From Candidatus Limivivens merdigallinarum (GTDB lineage Bacteria > Bacillota > Clostridia > Lachnospirales > Lachnospiraceae), in NCBI GenBank assembly GCA_018713105.1, contig DVFT01000222.1, forward strand, positions 1 to 62,396: a stretch of DNA of 62,396 nucleotides, read 5' to 3'. How positions within the stretch are numbered: the first letter of the stretch is position 1; each line of letters opens with the position of its first letter. Below the pieces are notes generated by a model. It was not told the DNA's origin. It saw only the letters and a program-made list of their open reading frames with translations, and searched no databases. Made by a program: the position numbers and the translations under genes. Shown piece by piece: positions 54,592 through 62,396 of this stretch.

Positions 54592-56604
54592 ATGAAAAAG
54601 AGTGGGAGAGCGCAGCAGAGTACAGTCAAAGCGGCAAAGCAGAGAGCCAGGGCAATGAAAAGCGGAGAGAAGTCTGCTGCAGCAGCCAAGGCAGAGACGC
54701 CGAAGAAGCAGTCCGCAGCGTCGGCGGAAGAGGCGGTGAAGACGGAAGGAGGAAAGGTGCAGCCGTCCGGGGAGGCTGATTATCAGAGACGTCTTGCAGG
54801 ACATTTGGATGAATTGAAATGGCTCTACATGGAGCTTTATAATAACGATGCCATGCTGGCGGAACTTTTGGACAACCTGCACCGATTCTTTCGGGAGCGT
54901 GAGGCGTCCTTAAAAGACCTGGATGCCAAAAGGGAGGCAAATCCCAACTGGTATAGGCAGAATGATCTCTGCGGCATGATGCTCTATGTGGACAATTTTG
55001 CCGGGAACCTGAAAGGGGTTAAAGAGAAACTTCCGTATCTGGAAAAGGCGAATATCAATTACATCCATCTCATGCCGTTCTTGAAAAGCCCCAAGGGACG
55101 TTCCGACGGCGGCTATGCTGTGGCGGATTTCCGCACGGTGCAGGAGGAACTGGGAACCATGGAAGATCTGAAGTCCCTGTCAGAGGCATGCCATGAGAAG
55201 GGAATCAGCCTCTGCATGGATTTTGTCATGAACCACACCTCTGAGGATCACGAATGGGCGAGACGGGCGAGAAACGGCGAAGGAGAATACATGGCGCGTT
55301 ACTTCTTCTTTGACAATCCGGATATTCCCAGACAGTATGAGGCTACGGTACCCCAGGTATTCCCCACCACGGCGCCTGGAAACTTCACTTATCTTCCGGA
55401 GATCGGCCACTATGTGATGACCACTTTCTACCCCTATCAGTGGGACCTGAACTACCGGAATCCCCGGGTGTTCAATGAGATGATGTATAATTTCCTGTTC
55501 TTTGCCAATCAGGGTATGGATGTCATCCGTATCGATGCAGTTCCTTACATCTGGAAGGAATTGGGAACGAATTGCCGAAACCTGCCCAAGGTGCACACGA
55601 TCGTCCGCCTGATGCGTATGATCGGGGAGATTGTATGCCCCAGCGTGCTGCTGCTGGGCGAGGTAGTGATGGAGCCTGAGAAGGTAGTTCCCTATTTCGG
55701 AACGGTGGAAAAACCGGAATGCCATATGCTGTACAATGTGACCACTATGGCGACCACCTGGAATACCGTAGCTACCAGGGATGCCCGCCTGCTGAAAAAA
55801 CAGATGAATGTCCTGGCAGGTCTCCCCAAGGAGTACACCTTCCTCAACTATCTGAGATGCCATGACGACATTGGCTGGGGATTGGATTATCCCACACTTC
55901 GGGACTGGGGGATGGAAGAACGTCCTCACAAAAAATACCTGAATGATTTCTTCACCGGCAAGGTTTTGGGAAGCTTCTCCAGAGGAGAGCTTTATAATGA
56001 CGATCCCGTGACCGGAGACGCCCGTTTCTGCGGAACCACCGCCTCCATGTGCGGAGTGGAGAGGGCAGGATTTGAGGAAAACAATGAAGAGATGGACGAT
56101 GCCATCCGCCTGGATCTGATGCTGCATGCCTATATGTTCATGCAGTCCGGCATCCCGATCCTCTACAGCGGCGATGAGATCGGTCAGGTCAACGACTACA
56201 GCTACAAGGAGGATCCCGATAAAGCCGTGGATTCCCGCTATATCCACAGAGGAAAGATGCAATGGGAGCTGACGGAGAAGATCGATCAGCCAGGAAGCGT
56301 ACAGAACCGTATTTTCAATGGGCTCAAGAGACTGGAGAACATCCGGAAGGCAGAGAAGGCGTTCATCGCCACCGCAAATTTTGGTATGCTGGAGACCTGG
56401 GAAGATTCCGTGCTGGGCCTTGTGAGGGAACAGGACGGCGAGAAGATCATCGGTCTGTTCAACTTCAGCGAATACGACAAGATGGCTTGGATCAACGAGA
56501 CGGACGGAGACTATGTCAATCTGTTAAACGGCGAGACCATGAAGGCTTCCGGAGTGATGGTTCCGGGACATGGGTTCTACTGGATGAAGAGAAAAGCAGA
56601 ATAA
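54592..56604 (+). CDS. Amylosucrase-like GH13 enzyme with basic N-terminal extension
   Basis: A 670-residue GH13 alpha-amylase-superfamily protein. The pattern from about residue 115 (NDLCGMMLYVDNFAGNLKGVKEKLPYLEK, HLMPFLKSPKGRSDGGYAV, DFVMNHTSEDHEWA, QWDLNYRNP, IRIDAVPYIWKELGT, LRCHDDIGW) follows amylosucrases of Neisseria and Deinococcus. The catalytic Asp is in RIDAV, the Glu in LLGEVV and the third Asp in CHDDIG. Residues 1-60 are a Lys/Ala/Ser-rich low-complexity tail not found in those enzymes. No signal peptide. Substrate may be sucrose or another glucoside; transfer versus hydrolysis is not readable. An AAGGAGGA site precedes the ATG. Confidence 0.83.
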   Translation: MKKSGRAQQSTVKAAKQRARAMKSGEKSAAAAKAETPKKQSAASAEEAVKTEGGKVQPSGEADYQRRLAGHLDELKWLYMELYNNDAMLAELLDNLHRFFREREASLKDLDAKREANPNWYRQNDLCGMMLYVDNFAGNLKGVKEKLPYLEKANINYIHLMPFLKSPKGRSDGGYAVADFRTVQEELGTMEDLKSLSEACHEKGISLCMDFVMNHTSEDHEWARRARNGEGEYMARYFFFDNPDIPRQYEATVPQVFPTTAPGNFTYLPEIGHYVMTTFYPYQWDLNYRNPRVFNEMMYNFLFFANQGMDVIRIDAVPYIWKELGTNCRNLPKVHTIVRLMRMIGEIVCPSVLLLGEVVMEPEKVVPYFGTVEKPECHMLYNVTTMATTWNTVATRDARLLKKQMNVLAGLPKEYTFLNYLRCHDDIGWGLDYPTLRDWGMEERPHKKYLNDFFTGKVLGSFSRGELYNDDPVTGDARFCGTTASMCGVERAGFEENNEEMDDAIRLDLMLHAYMFMQSGIPILYSGDEIGQVNDYSYKEDPDKAVDSRYIHRGKMQWELTEKIDQPGSVQNRIFNGLKRLENIRKAEKAFIATANFGMLETWEDSVLGLVREQDGEKIIGLFNFSEYDKMAWINETDGDYVNLLNGETMKASGVMVPGHGFYWMKRKAE

Positions 56605-56625
56605 GGAAGATGGTTTCATAAATGG

Positions 56626-56658
56626 ACAGCCGAACCGGTGATTCACTGGTTCGGCTGT
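56626..56658. terminator. Bidirectional hairpin between GH13 and YesN genes
   Basis: Arms of 16 bases, ACAGCCGAACCGGTGA (56626-56641) and TCACTGGTTCGGCTGT (56643-56658), pair with one wobble. The right arm includes the stop codon of the minus-strand regulator. No long T tract is present on either side. Confidence 0.6.
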
Positions 56659-58154
56659 TCTGCATATTGTTTTGGAGAAACGCCGGTGAGGTTTTTGAAG
56701 ACCTTGCTGAAGTACAGAGGATCGTTGTATCCCACCGACAGGGCGATGTCCTTGATTTTGCAGGAAGGATTTGCCAACAGAAGTTCTTTTGCACGTTCGA
56801 TGCGTAAGTCTGTGATGTAATCGGAAGGGCTGATCTTTTTATACTCCCGAAAAATTTTGCTCAGATATGCAGGGGTAAAACCGAACTCTTTGGCAATGGA
56901 CTGGGTATTGATGGAAGTGGTAAAGTTTTCCTTCATATAGGAATCCAGCTTCATGACAATGTCTGTTTTGTCATGAAACAGCGGTTCTTGATCCAGCATT
57001 AGCTCAAAGAGGGAACGGAAGATGGAGCGGGTGTTTTCATAGAAAGCGACGTAGCTATCAGAAAACACCAGGATTTCCCCGGCGGTGGAATCAATATCCA
57101 GGGCTGGAAAGGAACAGATATCCTCCACTGCCCGGATACAGTACAGAAACAGCTCCTTGAGAAAGTGGAACAGTTCAGCACTTGGCAAATCTTCTTTTTG
57201 AAGCCTTCGAATACAGTTCTTTAGCTCGGCTTCAAAGACAGGGACGTTTTTCTTGGCAAAAAGCTGGGAAAGGCGGAGACACCAGGAACGTGCCTGGGCA
57301 AATTCAGAGGTTCCTCCGTCCGTATCCCTAAGAAAGAGAAGCTGGCTTTTCTGGATGCGGACACAGCGGTTGATCTGGCTCCTCAGCCGGAGAACTGTGG
57401 AGTGAATCTTTCGGATTCCCGGAAACTGCGGCTCAATGGCAATGGTGATCTGCTCCGGTCCGTCAAGAAGGGGGGCCATAAGGTCCGCCAAAAAGGTATC
57501 CCGCTGTTGAAGATGCTCCTCCGGAAGGAGAAACAGCAGGATTTTTTCGCTGGGAGATGAACTGTCAATAATCCAGTATCGGTCTTTCAGTGATGGATTG
57601 CGGCAGAAGAGTTCCTCCAGCTGGATTTTTTTCCAGAAATCCGGAAACAGGTTGTGGTATTTGGAGGCGTATACCGGGAACGGTCCCAGGGTAAGGAGAG
57701 CAACCTGATAAAGTCCATCGTGGTTAAGGGCAGGATCGGGGGATACGGTTTTCAAAGAAGGTTCTTTCATATAATCCTGGCATTTTCTGGCATAAGCCTC
57801 CCGCAGCTTCCCGTGAAGTTCCTCTTCATCGACCGGTTTTAGCAGATAATCAAACACCCCGTAGCGGAGAGCCTGGCGGGCGTAGTTGAAATCACTGTAT
57901 CCGGTGAGGATGATGCAGAGGATATGGGGATAGGAATCGCGGATATGGGAGATCAGCTCCAGACCTGTTAAGACTGGGATTTGGATGTCGGTAATCAAGA
58001 CATCGATCTCTGCTCCACGCTTTTCCAAAAACTGAAGGGCATCTTTTCCGTTGACCGCACTGCCCAGCAGACAGTAATCCTCGTGGAAGGATTCGATAAT
58101 GGAAAGAATCTCCCGAAGGATCGGGGGTTCGTCTTCAACTACAAAAATATTCAT
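56643..58154 (-). CDS. AraC-family response regulator, YesN type (second copy)
   Basis: A 503-residue regulator. The receiver has E7/D8, phospho-accepting D56 in LITDIQIP and K in LLKPVD. A long middle domain follows. The C-terminal AraC domain has two HTH units (TQSIAKEFGFTPAYLSKIFREY and IKDIALSVGYNDPLYFSKVFK). Its start overlaps the kinase stop by 20 bases, so the pair is coupled. It probably regulates the divergent binding protein and permease genes at 60129 onward. Confidence 0.93.
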   Translation of the reverse strand: MNIFVVEDEPPILREILSIIESFHEDYCLLGSAVNGKDALQFLEKRGAEIDVLITDIQIPVLTGLELISHIRDSYPHILCIILTGYSDFNYARQALRYGVFDYLLKPVDEEELHGKLREAYARKCQDYMKEPSLKTVSPDPALNHDGLYQVALLTLGPFPVYASKYHNLFPDFWKKIQLEELFCRNPSLKDRYWIIDSSSPSEKILLFLLPEEHLQQRDTFLADLMAPLLDGPEQITIAIEPQFPGIRKIHSTVLRLRSQINRCVRIQKSQLLFLRDTDGGTSEFAQARSWCLRLSQLFAKKNVPVFEAELKNCIRRLQKEDLPSAELFHFLKELFLYCIRAVEDICSFPALDIDSTAGEILVFSDSYVAFYENTRSIFRSLFELMLDQEPLFHDKTDIVMKLDSYMKENFTTSINTQSIAKEFGFTPAYLSKIFREYKKISPSDYITDLRIERAKELLLANPSCKIKDIALSVGYNDPLYFSKVFKNLTGVSPKQYAEQPNQ

Positions 58155-59922
58155 GATCCAGCATACCTCCTATCGTTACTACCGTGCCGCCCTGCGGCTG
58201 GTTGGAAATCTCAAAGGAAATTTTGTCCTTGTATTTCAGGCGAAGCCTGGTCACAGTATTGATCAGCCCCATTCCTCCCAGTTTCAGGGATTCCATAGAA
58301 TCAGAAGGGTTCAGGAGAAATTCGTCAATTTTTCGATGAAGCTCCTCCTGGGCTTCGGGGGAGATTCCGGAGCCGTTATCTGCCACCTGAAGGAACCAGC
58401 GGGCTCCCTCCGTATGTATGGAAATACGGATCTCCCATGGCGGAGCCACAGTTTTGAAGCCGTGCTGAAAACAGTTTTCCACAAGAGGCTGGAGGGAAAG
58501 CTTGGGGAGCATCAGCGTTTCGGTATTGATCTGGGAATCGATGGAGACGCTGTAAGTGAATTGATCCTCAAACCGTATTTTCATCAGATTCAGGTAATGT
58601 TCCGTGTGCAGAAGCTCTTCCTTTAGGGATACCTCGTGCTCGTCATAGGAGGACAGATAGCGGAGCATTTTGATGAGATAATCGCAGGCGTGCCGGATCT
58701 GAACCATATTTCCTTCCCTGGAGAGAGATTTAATGACTGCCAGGGTATTGTAGAGAAAATGGGGATCCATCTGCGCCTGCAGAGCTACCAGGTTAGCGCG
58801 TATCTCACAGACCTGCATCCGCACAATTTCATCCATGGACTGCTTCAGGCGTTTGAGCATCTTGTCAAATGCCTGATTCAGCGCAATGATCTCATCGGGG
58901 CAGGAGGCAAATTCCGTGTCCAAGGAGAGGTTTGCGATAGAGACTTGCTTGACGGAGTTGGTTAGCTCCAGAATGGGCAAAGTCGCCCGCTTCACTGCAT
59001 AGAACAGAATGATGATGGAGCAAATTAGAGCTCCGACGCCCACTGCCAGGATGGCAAATACCTGAGGAAGAATGATCTCCCAGATATGCCGTTCCGACTG
59101 AGCCAGAACCAGGGAATAGCCATTGCGGACAGAGACGCTGCTGTAAAACAGGTGCTCCGGGCTGGTGAGTGTACCGGAAGAGGCAGACAGTGCCGCCTGG
59201 TACAGGTTTTCCTCCAATGCAGCGTCATGGTCTTCAGGAAAGACAAGGTGCCCTTCCTGATCAAAGAGATACCAGGAATAGCTGCTGTCATCGGATTGGA
59301 TACAGTCAACGACCAACGAGATCGGGCACTGGATTTCGATGATTCCATTTACCACGGCAGTGGAATTTTTTCCCCAAATTTCCCGAAAAAGAGAGAAATA
59401 CAAATCGCCGGAATCACTCCAATAATCCTCATGGACTCCATAGAGGGAATCGTCATTGTGGGTGATCGGAAGAGAATCATACCACTTTGCATAAGTGTCT
59501 GAGGATAGTTTTTCTGCCGTGTAGGCTTTGCTGTAGGGAATACCGATGGAGACGAAGTTTCCCTTTCGGTTGTAGAGTGAGATACGGAAGTGGGAAGCGC
59601 TGTTAGGGATGGAGACGGAGGTTAAGAGTTCTACAGTGTCACGGTTTAGATCCGAGTTTGAGTAATCTTCTGCAATTGCGTCTGAGAAGGCGGTTCGTAC
59701 CGTGAGATTGGTGGAGATATAGAGGGAAAGCTGGTCCATGCTTTCAAACAGGTTTTTTAATTCTGAGCTGGTGTGCTCGTTGATTTGGCGGAGCGTCTGC
59801 AGAGACTGCCTATAAAGGTTTTGATAGGTATAGATGGAAAATATTACCGTGCAGATGAGCATCAGTACCATGATCAGAATGGAAATAGAGAAAAATAGTT
59901 TTTTGCGGAAAGACAATCCCAT
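58135..59922 (-). CDS. Sensor histidine kinase, YesM type (second copy)
   Basis: A 595-residue membrane sensor. Spans at about residues 8-32 and 285-310 flank an extracellular Cache-like domain. HAMP is followed by the His_kinase motif QMDPHFLYNTLAVIKSLS with His388 as phospho-acceptor, then HATPase with VENCFQHG, DNGSGI and LGGMGLINT. The regulator gene overlaps its end. It lies divergent from a CUT1 binding-protein gene, whose ligand it may sense. Confidence 0.93.
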   Translation of the reverse strand: MGLSFRKKLFFSISILIMVLMLICTVIFSIYTYQNLYRQSLQTLRQINEHTSSELKNLFESMDQLSLYISTNLTVRTAFSDAIAEDYSNSDLNRDTVELLTSVSIPNSASHFRISLYNRKGNFVSIGIPYSKAYTAEKLSSDTYAKWYDSLPITHNDDSLYGVHEDYWSDSGDLYFSLFREIWGKNSTAVVNGIIEIQCPISLVVDCIQSDDSSYSWYLFDQEGHLVFPEDHDAALEENLYQAALSASSGTLTSPEHLFYSSVSVRNGYSLVLAQSERHIWEIILPQVFAILAVGVGALICSIIILFYAVKRATLPILELTNSVKQVSIANLSLDTEFASCPDEIIALNQAFDKMLKRLKQSMDEIVRMQVCEIRANLVALQAQMDPHFLYNTLAVIKSLSREGNMVQIRHACDYLIKMLRYLSSYDEHEVSLKEELLHTEHYLNLMKIRFEDQFTYSVSIDSQINTETLMLPKLSLQPLVENCFQHGFKTVAPPWEIRISIHTEGARWFLQVADNGSGISPEAQEELHRKIDEFLLNPSDSMESLKLGGMGLINTVTRLRLKYKDKISFEISNQPQGGTVVTIGGMLDHEYFCS

Positions 59923-60032
59923 AGAAACACCTCTTCTAGTTCTATATATTTTTGCGAGCTTGACGATTTCATTCTACCAGACACTTGGGAAAAAACAATG
60001 CTTTTTTGCGATTTTTCAATTTCTTCTAATTT

Positions 60033-60089
60033 ATTCCATATTTTTATTTACAAAATTCCATTTCTAACTTCCTGATTTTTTATTAGAAT
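60033..60089 (+). promoter_or_regulatory. Candidate promoter of second sugar-binding protein gene
   Basis: A TAGAAT -10 (60084-60089) lies 40 bases before the start. Two direct repeats ATTCCATATTT (60033 on) and ATTCCATTTCT (60055 on) are offset by 22 bp. The layout resembles the activator sites at 7300-7349, but the repeat sequence is different, as expected for a different YesN protein. No good -35. Confidence 0.4.
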
Positions 60090-60128
60090 AAAAGCATCAA
60101 AAAAATTCAAGCAAAGGGAGGAAACGAA

Positions 60129-61505
60129 ATGAAGAAATGCGTGAAATCAGTGTTGAGTGTGACAATGGCAGCTTCTATGGTGTGTGCAATGGCACTCCCG
60201 GCAGGAGCTTCCGAGAACGAGACGGAAACAGAAGCAGTTACAGAAGCGGCAGAGGCATCGACAGAGGCGGTAGCTGAAGCGGATTATTCTATCCTGGAAG
60301 GGAAAACGATCTCCTTTATGACCAGCCAGTCTAAGTTTTTTGACGCTTACCAGACCATGGCAGATGCTATTGAAGCAGATTATGGCTGTACAGTGGATTT
60401 CCAGGTAGTTCCCGATGATCAGTATACGTCAATGACGAACTTAAAGCTTTCTACAGGAGAGGTTCCTGACGTGTTTGAACAGAATTACCCCACTCAGAAT
60501 GCCACCATCAATGTGTATGAATACTGTGAGCCGCTCGACGATCAGCCGTGGGTGAGCAGGCTGGTCAATCCAGACATGCTGAAAGATAAAAAGGACGGAA
60601 AAATGTATGCGCTGCCTAAGGAATCTTCCTCAGGATATCAGGTAGTCTACTATAACAAAGCACTTTTGGAATCATGTGGAATTACAGATCCGAATCCACA
60701 GACTTATGATGAGTTTCTGGAAATTCTTCAGACGATCAAGGATAATTCCGATGCTGCGCCTTTCCTCCAGACCAACAAAGATAACTGGGAGACTCAGATT
60801 TTTATGACTGGTGGAATTCCGGTTATGCTGGGTGACAGAGGAGCAGAGGTTTACGAGCAACTGCTGAACAACGAGATTACCTGGAGCGATATTCCGGAAG
60901 CACAGGATGTTCTCCAGAGATATATCGATTTGTATGAAGCAGGATATGTAAACGAAGACAATCTTTCAGTGGGTTATGATGACGCGGCTCAGATCATGGC
61001 AGATGGCAAAGCGGCAATGTATTTAACGGTCGATCAATGGGCTACTGATTTTACCCACAATTATCCGGATGTTGAACTGGGATCATTTGTAATTCCTTTT
61101 GGCGACGAGCCGATCCTTCCGATGGGCAATTATGTTCAGGGCCTGTTTGTCCCGAAGGCAGGAAGCCAGGTAGACGTAGCAAAAACATTTCTTCAGGTAT
61201 GGTCTCTGCCGAAATATCAGAATATGTATTATGAAGAAAATCCAGGGTATCCGGGATTCACCGATGTAGATGGCGGAGAGGCAACTCCTTGTGTACAAAG
61301 TATTGTAGACACCTATGTTTCCAGCGGAAATTATGTATATGAGTTAAACGGCGAGCTCTCCGACGCAAATGGATGCTTCAATGATCTTTGGAACTTCTAT
61401 GTAGAGGCAGCAGCAGGGACCAAGACCGCAGACGAAGTGTGGGAAGACTTCCAGCCGATCTATGAAGATTATATGTATCAGCAGGGATTTGAAGCTTTTG
61501 AGTAA
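60129..61505 (+). CDS. Extracellular sugar-binding protein, family 1 (second CUT1 importer)
   Basis: A 458-residue solute-binding protein. The signal peptide (KKCVKSVLSVTMAASMVCAMALPAGAS) is followed by an E/T/A repeat region (ENETETEAVTEAAEASTEA). The family-1 pattern follows (LKLSTGEVPDVFEQ, KMYALPKESSSGYQVVYYNKALL). A Cys in the signal region (SMVCAMAL) is not in a good lipobox context, so anchoring is uncertain. AAAGGGAGGA precedes the ATG. The permease gene follows after a hairpin. Confidence 0.9.
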   Translation: MKKCVKSVLSVTMAASMVCAMALPAGASENETETEAVTEAAEASTEAVAEADYSILEGKTISFMTSQSKFFDAYQTMADAIEADYGCTVDFQVVPDDQYTSMTNLKLSTGEVPDVFEQNYPTQNATINVYEYCEPLDDQPWVSRLVNPDMLKDKKDGKMYALPKESSSGYQVVYYNKALLESCGITDPNPQTYDEFLEILQTIKDNSDAAPFLQTNKDNWETQIFMTGGIPVMLGDRGAEVYEQLLNNEITWSDIPEAQDVLQRYIDLYEAGYVNEDNLSVGYDDAAQIMADGKAAMYLTVDQWATDFTHNYPDVELGSFVIPFGDEPILPMGNYVQGLFVPKAGSQVDVAKTFLQVWSLPKYQNMYYEENPGYPGFTDVDGGEATPCVQSIVDTYVSSGNYVYELNGELSDANGCFNDLWNFYVEAAAGTKTADEVWEDFQPIYEDYMYQQGFEAFE

Positions 61506-61534
61506 CGGATATTCTGCAGGATGATTAAATGAGT

Positions 61535-61565
61535 AGGCGCTGTAGTTGCTGCAGCGCCTGTTTTA
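61535..61565 (+). terminator. Attenuating hairpin between binding protein and permease
   Basis: Perfect 8-base arms AGGCGCTG (61535-61542) and CAGCGCCT (61552-61559) with a GTTTTATT tail. This is the same position and probable role as the hairpin at 8800-8832. Confidence 0.65.
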
Positions 61566-61611
61566 TTCATGACAATAGTGGATGCTTATTGTCCAGGAAA
61601 GGGTGAACTTC

Positions 61612-62396
61612 GTGAATAAAAAGAAATTTTATCCAAAATATTTTACGTTTCCGGCGCTGATCATTTTCCTGATCTTCTATTGCTTACCTATGCTCATGAG
61701 TTTTGTCATGAGTTTTACCGACTGGAATATCAAGAGAATGTATCAGCCAAAATTCAATGGTCTGAAAAATTTTGTCCGTTTGTTTGAGGACGATTACTTT
61801 CTGCTTGCCATGAAAAATACCATATGGTTTGCAGTTGCTACAACGATCGGGATCGTAATTTTAGGCCTGCTTCTGGCGCTGCTTTTGAATGCAGCAGTGA
61901 AAGCGAAATCCTTCTTCAGGACGGTCTTTTATTTACCAGCGGTATTGAGCCTTATTGTCATTGGAATCATGTTTCAAGCAGTTTTTAAGCTAGACGGAGG
62001 TATTTTTAATCAGCTGCTTACCATGCTTGGACTGTCAGAACTGGTGCATGATTGGTTGGGCGACGGAACGACCGCAATGTGGTGTATCATATTCGTACAA
62101 ATATGGAAATGGAGCGGCTTTGCCATGGCAATCTATCTGGCGGGACTTCAAGGGATTTCCAGTGATTACTATGAGGCGGCAAAAATCGATGGAGCCAATG
62201 TCTGGCAGCAATTTCGAAATATTACGCTTCCGCTTTTGGCACCGGCGTTTACGGTTGTTATCACGATGAATACCATAGGTGGATTCAAGGTATTTGAGCA
62301 GGTTTATGTCATGACAAACGGCGGACCGGGAAACGCCACTCAGGTACTGAATACCTATATCTACAAAGAATTCAGTAAAGGTACTCTGGGACGTTC
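61612..62396 (+). CDS. Sugar ABC transporter permease (MalF-like), truncated by window end
   Basis: An open frame of at least 261 residues that runs off the window. It starts at GTG 61612 (alternative GTG 61603) after an AGGAAAGG site. The N-terminus is KKKFYPKYFTFPALIIFLIF, and five spans are visible. The EAA loop reads YYEAAKIDGANVWQQFRNITLP near residue 185, and the NGGPGNATQVL segment is typical of CUT1 permeases. It forms a unit with the preceding binding protein; the second permease should lie beyond the window. Confidence 0.9.
   Translation, partial: MNKKKFYPKYFTFPALIIFLIFYCLPMLMSFVMSFTDWNIKRMYQPKFNGLKNFVRLFEDDYFLLAMKNTIWFAVATTIGIVILGLLLALLLNAAVKAKSFFRTVFYLPAVLSLIVIGIMFQAVFKLDGGIFNQLLTMLGLSELVHDWLGDGTTAMWCIIFVQIWKWSGFAMAIYLAGLQGISSDYYEAAKIDGANVWQQFRNITLPLLAPAFTVVITMNTIGGFKVFEQVYVMTNGGPGNATQVLNTYIYKEFSKGTLGR

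Noticed and set aside
59834-60067. 77-codon plus-strand frame in the divergent gap
   Set aside because: Begins inside the kinase gene, is AT-rich by region, and has no ribosome-binding site.

Overview
The window looks like a chromosomal segment of a Gram-positive gut Clostridia, most likely a Lachnospiraceae member. The reasons are strong AGGAGG ribosome-binding sites, moderate GC, YesM/YesN-type two-component systems beside CUT1 sugar ABC transporters, Glu/Thr/Ala-rich tails after the signal peptides of the binding proteins, and families typical of that group (DUF3878, DUF6429, DUF1848, DUF3796, DUF624). I saw no tRNA, rRNA, CRISPR array, insertion sequence or prophage gene. All calls come from reading the sequence; no database search was run.

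Region 1 (1-21980) is a large glycan-utilisation locus. Operon A (68-2847) encodes a UROD-superfamily protein, a D-lyxose isomerase and an aldose epimerase. Operon B (3168-7281) encodes a sialidase-like beta-propeller, a 2-hydroxyacid dehydrogenase, a DapA/NanA-family lyase, a YhcH protein and a YesL membrane protein. Operon C (7404-10584) is a binding protein and two permeases of a CUT1 importer without its own ATPase. Operon D (10667-21980) has a YesM/YesN pair, two tandem GH106-like glycosyl hydrolases and a GH51 arabinofuranosidase. None of the hydrolases has a signal peptide, so imported oligosaccharides are probably dismantled in the cytoplasm. Operons B and C share an identical promoter layout (two direct AAAAGTNACYW repeats 23 bp apart, a fixed 21 bp from the second repeat to the -10), the best candidate for the YesN operator.

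Region 2 (21981-30917) holds mixed accessory genes: a 5'-truncated NUDIX remnant, an SDR oxidoreductase, two GNAT acetyltransferases, a DUF6429 protein followed by a secreted L,D-transpeptidase, glycerol dehydrogenase, a secreted FN3 protein, a DUF3878 protein, a DUF3796 membrane protein coupled to a small HTH regulator that seems to start at ATT, and a DUF1848 protein.

Region 3 (30918-43979) begins with a promoter, CcpA/LacI-like sites and a double-hairpin repeat. An Opp-type peptide importer follows (BCDF, with its binding protein later), together with an M29 aminopeptidase, a GHL6-type glycosyl hydrolase and a PepV-type dipeptidase. A convergent GH36 alpha-galactosidase closes the region. 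The mix suggests uptake and breakdown of glycosylated peptides.

Region 4 (43980-56604) is more housekeeping: a Mn2+ (yybP-ykoY) riboswitch before mntP, a radical SAM protein, a MurE paralogue, Maf, an OmpR-type two-component system with a lipoprotein, a divergent shikimate-kinase-like protein, MurA, and an amylosucrase-like GH13 enzyme. Region 5 (56643-62396) is a second YesN/YesM pair divergent from another CUT1 binding protein and permease; the permease is cut by the window end.
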